Of a stretch of DNA of 64,000 bases, positions 62,228 to 64,000 are shown in pieces (the stretch's first letter is position 1; each line of letters opens with the position of its first letter). Location: contig NZ_CP109994.1 in NCBI RefSeq assembly GCF_025947065.1, positions 3,038,001 to 3,102,000 on the forward strand, given 5' to 3'. The DNA comes from Flavobacterium sp. N1736. Its GTDB lineage: Bacteria; Bacteroidota; Bacteroidia; Flavobacteriales; Flavobacteriaceae. The notes beneath the pieces were generated by a model that was not told the DNA's origin, made no database searches, and saw only the letters and a program-made list of their open reading frames with translations. A program made the position numbers and the translations under genes.

Positions 62228-62933
62228 TTGCTTTTCCTTTATTTTTTTCCAAAAGAAAAGAATATTTTATTTCGGCAACTTTCCAGTCTTCTTCGGTATC
62301 GATATCCTGCACTTCTGACTCAGGCATTTCATATCCTACTGAATTATCAGAAAATAGCTTTTTGTTTTTCAGAAATAAATCAGTCTGTATAAAATAAAAC
62401 TGTCCGCAATCATGATATGCTGGCGCCAAGTCTTGTGATCTTGTGCTTATATACTCTGGCCAATTCATCTTAATCAAGCCGTTTTCCATTTTTAAGGATC
62501 TTAATATTGGAAAACCAAAACTTACAACTGGAACGACTGTTTCTGCATTCTTTTCAATTAGCATTTTATAAGCGTGTTGTAATTTAAAGTCTGTAACAAA
62601 AGGAGCTGTAGGGTAAATACAACAAGCATAATCAAAATGTTGACCAGCTTTTTTATACATCTCTAACACCTCTGTAATTACCTCAGCAGTTGTAGCAAAA
62701 TCATTAGAATTTTCATTAGATCTCATAAATGGTACTTTCGCTCCTAAAGAAAGTGCCAGCGTAGCAATTTCTTCATCATCCGTAGAAACCATTACTTCGG
62801 TAAAACAACCAGCTTGTAATGCTGCGTCTATAGAATATTTGATGATAGGATTACCTAAGAAATTCTTGATATTTTTTCGTGGAATTCTTTTACTTCCTCC
62901 ACGTGCGGTAATTATCGCAAGACAATTTTTCAT
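62220..62933 (-). CDS. pseF: Pseudaminic-acid-type cytidylyltransferase, PseF
   Basis: A 237-residue nonulosonic acid cytidylyltransferase. LAIITARGGSKRIPRKNIKNFLGNPIIKYSI, EVMVSTDDEEIA, VPFMRSNENSND, and CCIYPTAPFVT are family words; RSQDLAPAYHDCGQFYFI is close to the YHDAGQFY word I associate with PseF rather than NeuA or LegF. It ends with DIDTEEDW metal-binding aspartates. It makes the CMP form of the acid from PseI upstream, from which it is separated by 6 bases. The alternative is a related 5,7-diamino acid. Full length. Confidence 0.87.
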   Translation of the reverse strand: MKNCLAIITARGGSKRIPRKNIKNFLGNPIIKYSIDAALQAGCFTEVMVSTDDEEIATLALSLGAKVPFMRSNENSNDFATTAEVITEVLEMYKKAGQHFDYACCIYPTAPFVTDFKLQHAYKMLIEKNAETVVPVVSFGFPILRSLKMENGLIKMNWPEYISTRSQDLAPAYHDCGQFYFIQTDLFLKNKKLFSDNSVGYEMPESEVQDIDTEEDWKVAEIKYSFLLEKNKGKANV

Positions 62934-62939
62934 AAATAT

Positions 62940-63992
62940 TTATATTAAATCAAAAGATAATGCAGTACCTCTTTTTACGGCTTTAATTATTTTTTTTCCT
63001 ATTATTATGTCAAAATATTTAGGCTCGAGCCCTAATCCCGGTCTAATTATTCTAATATTTTCTTCAGTAAAAATATCTCCTTCTTTCATATCCTGAACAA
63101 TATAAATTGAACGTTTAAACATTTTACTTTTTTTCTCTACTTCCATTATCCCATAGTTAACTTTTCCAATAGACAGAAAAGCTCTCTCCGATTCTTCTAC
63201 CAACATTTTAAATTCAGCAGGCTCTAAAGAAAATGCAGAATCTACTCCTCCTTCGGATCTATCAATTGTAAAATGTTTTTCGATAACTCTTGCCCCTAAT
63301 GCAACGCTGCTTACTGCAACCCCTACTCCTAACGTGTGATCAGAAAGTCCAACATGACAGTCAAACAAATCGGCCATATGTGGGATAGTCTTGATATTTG
63401 TATTTTCTGGAGAAGCTGGATATGTACTAGTACACTTTAAAAGTACCAAATCTTCACAACCATTGTCTCTTAATGTTTTTACAGCAACTTCAATATCCGC
63501 TAAACTCGAAATTCCTGTTGACATAATTACAGGTTTTCCAGTTTTAGCAACTTTCCTTAATAAAGGAAGATGATTGTTTTCAAAGGAAGCTATTTTGTAA
63601 ACTTCGACACCCAATTCTTCTAAAAAATCAACAGAAGTATTATCAAATGGAGTACTAAAGCACATCATTCCCTTTTCTTTTGCTCTATCAAATAAAGCCT
63701 TATGCCACTCCCAAGGGGTATAAGCTTCTTGATACAATTCATAAAGATTTCTATCTTTCCATAATGAATTAGGATCTTTAATAGAAAATTCATCATGAGA
63801 TACATCTATGGTTAATGTATCAGCAGTGTATGTTTGTAATTTAATTGCATGCGCTCCTGTCGAAGCTGCTGCATCAATAATTTCAAGAGCTTTTTCTAAT
63901 GACTGATTATGATTACCACTCATTTCTGCAATTATGAAAGGTTTGTGATAATCACCAATTGTGATATCACCAATTTTAATATCTCTTCTCAT
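62940..63992 (-). CDS. pseI: Pseudaminic-acid-type synthase, PseI
   Basis: A 350-residue NeuB-superfamily condensing enzyme. The PseI-type opening AEMSGNHNQSLEKALEIIDAAA, KLQTYTADTLTID, SLWKDRNLYELYQEAYTPWEWH, YKIASFENNHLPLL and EKHFTIDRSEGGVDSAFSLEP are distinctive and differ from NeuB in this window (17332-18372). A C-terminal SAF domain ends the protein. It joins a hexosamine-derived substrate to phosphoenolpyruvate. PseB, PseC, PseG and a certain PseH are not in the window; they may lie just beyond 64000. Full length, starting 8 bases from the edge. Confidence 0.9.
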   Translation of the reverse strand: MRRDIKIGDITIGDYHKPFIIAEMSGNHNQSLEKALEIIDAAASTGAHAIKLQTYTADTLTIDVSHDEFSIKDPNSLWKDRNLYELYQEAYTPWEWHKALFDRAKEKGMMCFSTPFDNTSVDFLEELGVEVYKIASFENNHLPLLRKVAKTGKPVIMSTGISSLADIEVAVKTLRDNGCEDLVLLKCTSTYPASPENTNIKTIPHMADLFDCHVGLSDHTLGVGVAVSSVALGARVIEKHFTIDRSEGGVDSAFSLEPAEFKMLVEESERAFLSIGKVNYGIMEVEKKSKMFKRSIYIVQDMKEGDIFTEENIRIIRPGLGLEPKYFDIIIGKKIIKAVKRGTALSFDLI

Positions 63993-64000
63993 TGTTTGTT

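Noticed and set aside
1804..63573. Many open frames of 60-130 codons on the plus strand
   Set aside because: All lie antisense to longer minus-strand genes with clear family motifs; they have no domains and are shadows of those frames.
1..64000. CRISPR arrays, tRNA or rRNA genes, insertion sequences
   Set aside because: None seen: no regularly spaced repeats, no clover-leaf-like segments noticed, and no transposase or integrase motifs in any frame.

Overview
The window looks like one stretch of a surface-glycan biosynthesis island from a Bacteroidota chromosome, most likely Flavobacteriaceae and probably Flavobacterium. The grounds are the strong A+T bias, protein styles typical of that group, a TAnnTTTG-type promoter element, and near absence of Shine-Dalgarno sequences. 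Every gene I can support lies on the minus strand, so transcription runs from high to low coordinates; 'upstream' below means higher coordinates. Genes are packed with 4-26 bp overlaps or very short gaps. No stretch longer than 300 bases lacks a gene; the longest is 46755-47040. I see no rRNA, tRNA, insertion sequence, integrase or CRISPR array.

Layout from high to low coordinates. (A) 64.0-53.3 kb: pseudaminic-acid-type synthase and cytidylyltransferase (pseI, pseF), a Gfo/Idh/MocA oxidoreductase, a DegT aminotransferase, a GT-B-like protein, a GNAT acetyltransferase, then an acetamidino module: N-acetyl-sugar amidotransferase, hisH, hisF, and a second amidotransferase. A second GT-B-like protein with HP and S motifs follows. 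(B) 53.3-47.0 kb: Wzx flippase, GT4, SDR epimerase, Wzy polymerase, a candidate 41-aa membrane protein and an acyltransferase-3. (C) 46.8-42.5 kb: CDP-glucose pathway (rfbF, rfbG, an RmlC-like cupin, an SDR) and a GT2. (D) 42.4-32.4 kb: GT4, GT2, an SDR plus WecA/WbpL-type initiating transferase, an FdtA/WxcM-like cupin, a DegT aminotransferase, rfbC, rfbD, rfbA and a CapD/WbpM-type dehydratase, closed by a good intrinsic terminator at 32404-32429. (E) 32.3-27.0 kb: Wzm/Wzt ABC exporter, then aminotransferase, NeuD-like acetyltransferase and a GT56 (WecF-like) transferase, plus a candidate 28-aa ORF. (F) 27.0-19.1 kb: a run of mostly GT-A glycosyltransferases with one hexapeptide acetyltransferase. 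(G) 19.1-16.2 kb: neuA, neuB, neuC. (H) 16.0-7.7 kb: a GT-B-like protein, acyltransferase-3, GT4 and a duplicated MBOAT-SGNH O-acylation cassette. (I) 7.7-0 kb: six glycosyltransferases and the N-terminal part of an O-antigen ligase/polymerase cut by the window edge.

Together the genes can supply unusual activated sugars: a CMP-Neu5Ac-type and a CMP-Pse-type nonulosonic acid, dTDP-rhamnose-type and 4-amino-4,6-dideoxy sugars, a CDP-6-deoxyhexose and an acetamidino sugar. Over twenty transferases could assemble them, O-acyl groups can be added, and export could use both an ABC exporter and a Wzx/Wzy route. The most interesting points are: two nonulosonic-acid systems in one locus; a HisF homologue whose catalytic Asp11 is replaced by Ile; a CDP-sugar branch that lacks the 3-deoxygenation enzyme; the mosaic MBOAT-SGNH duplication with one degenerate SGNH triad; and two very small ORFs that fit their intergenic gaps closely.
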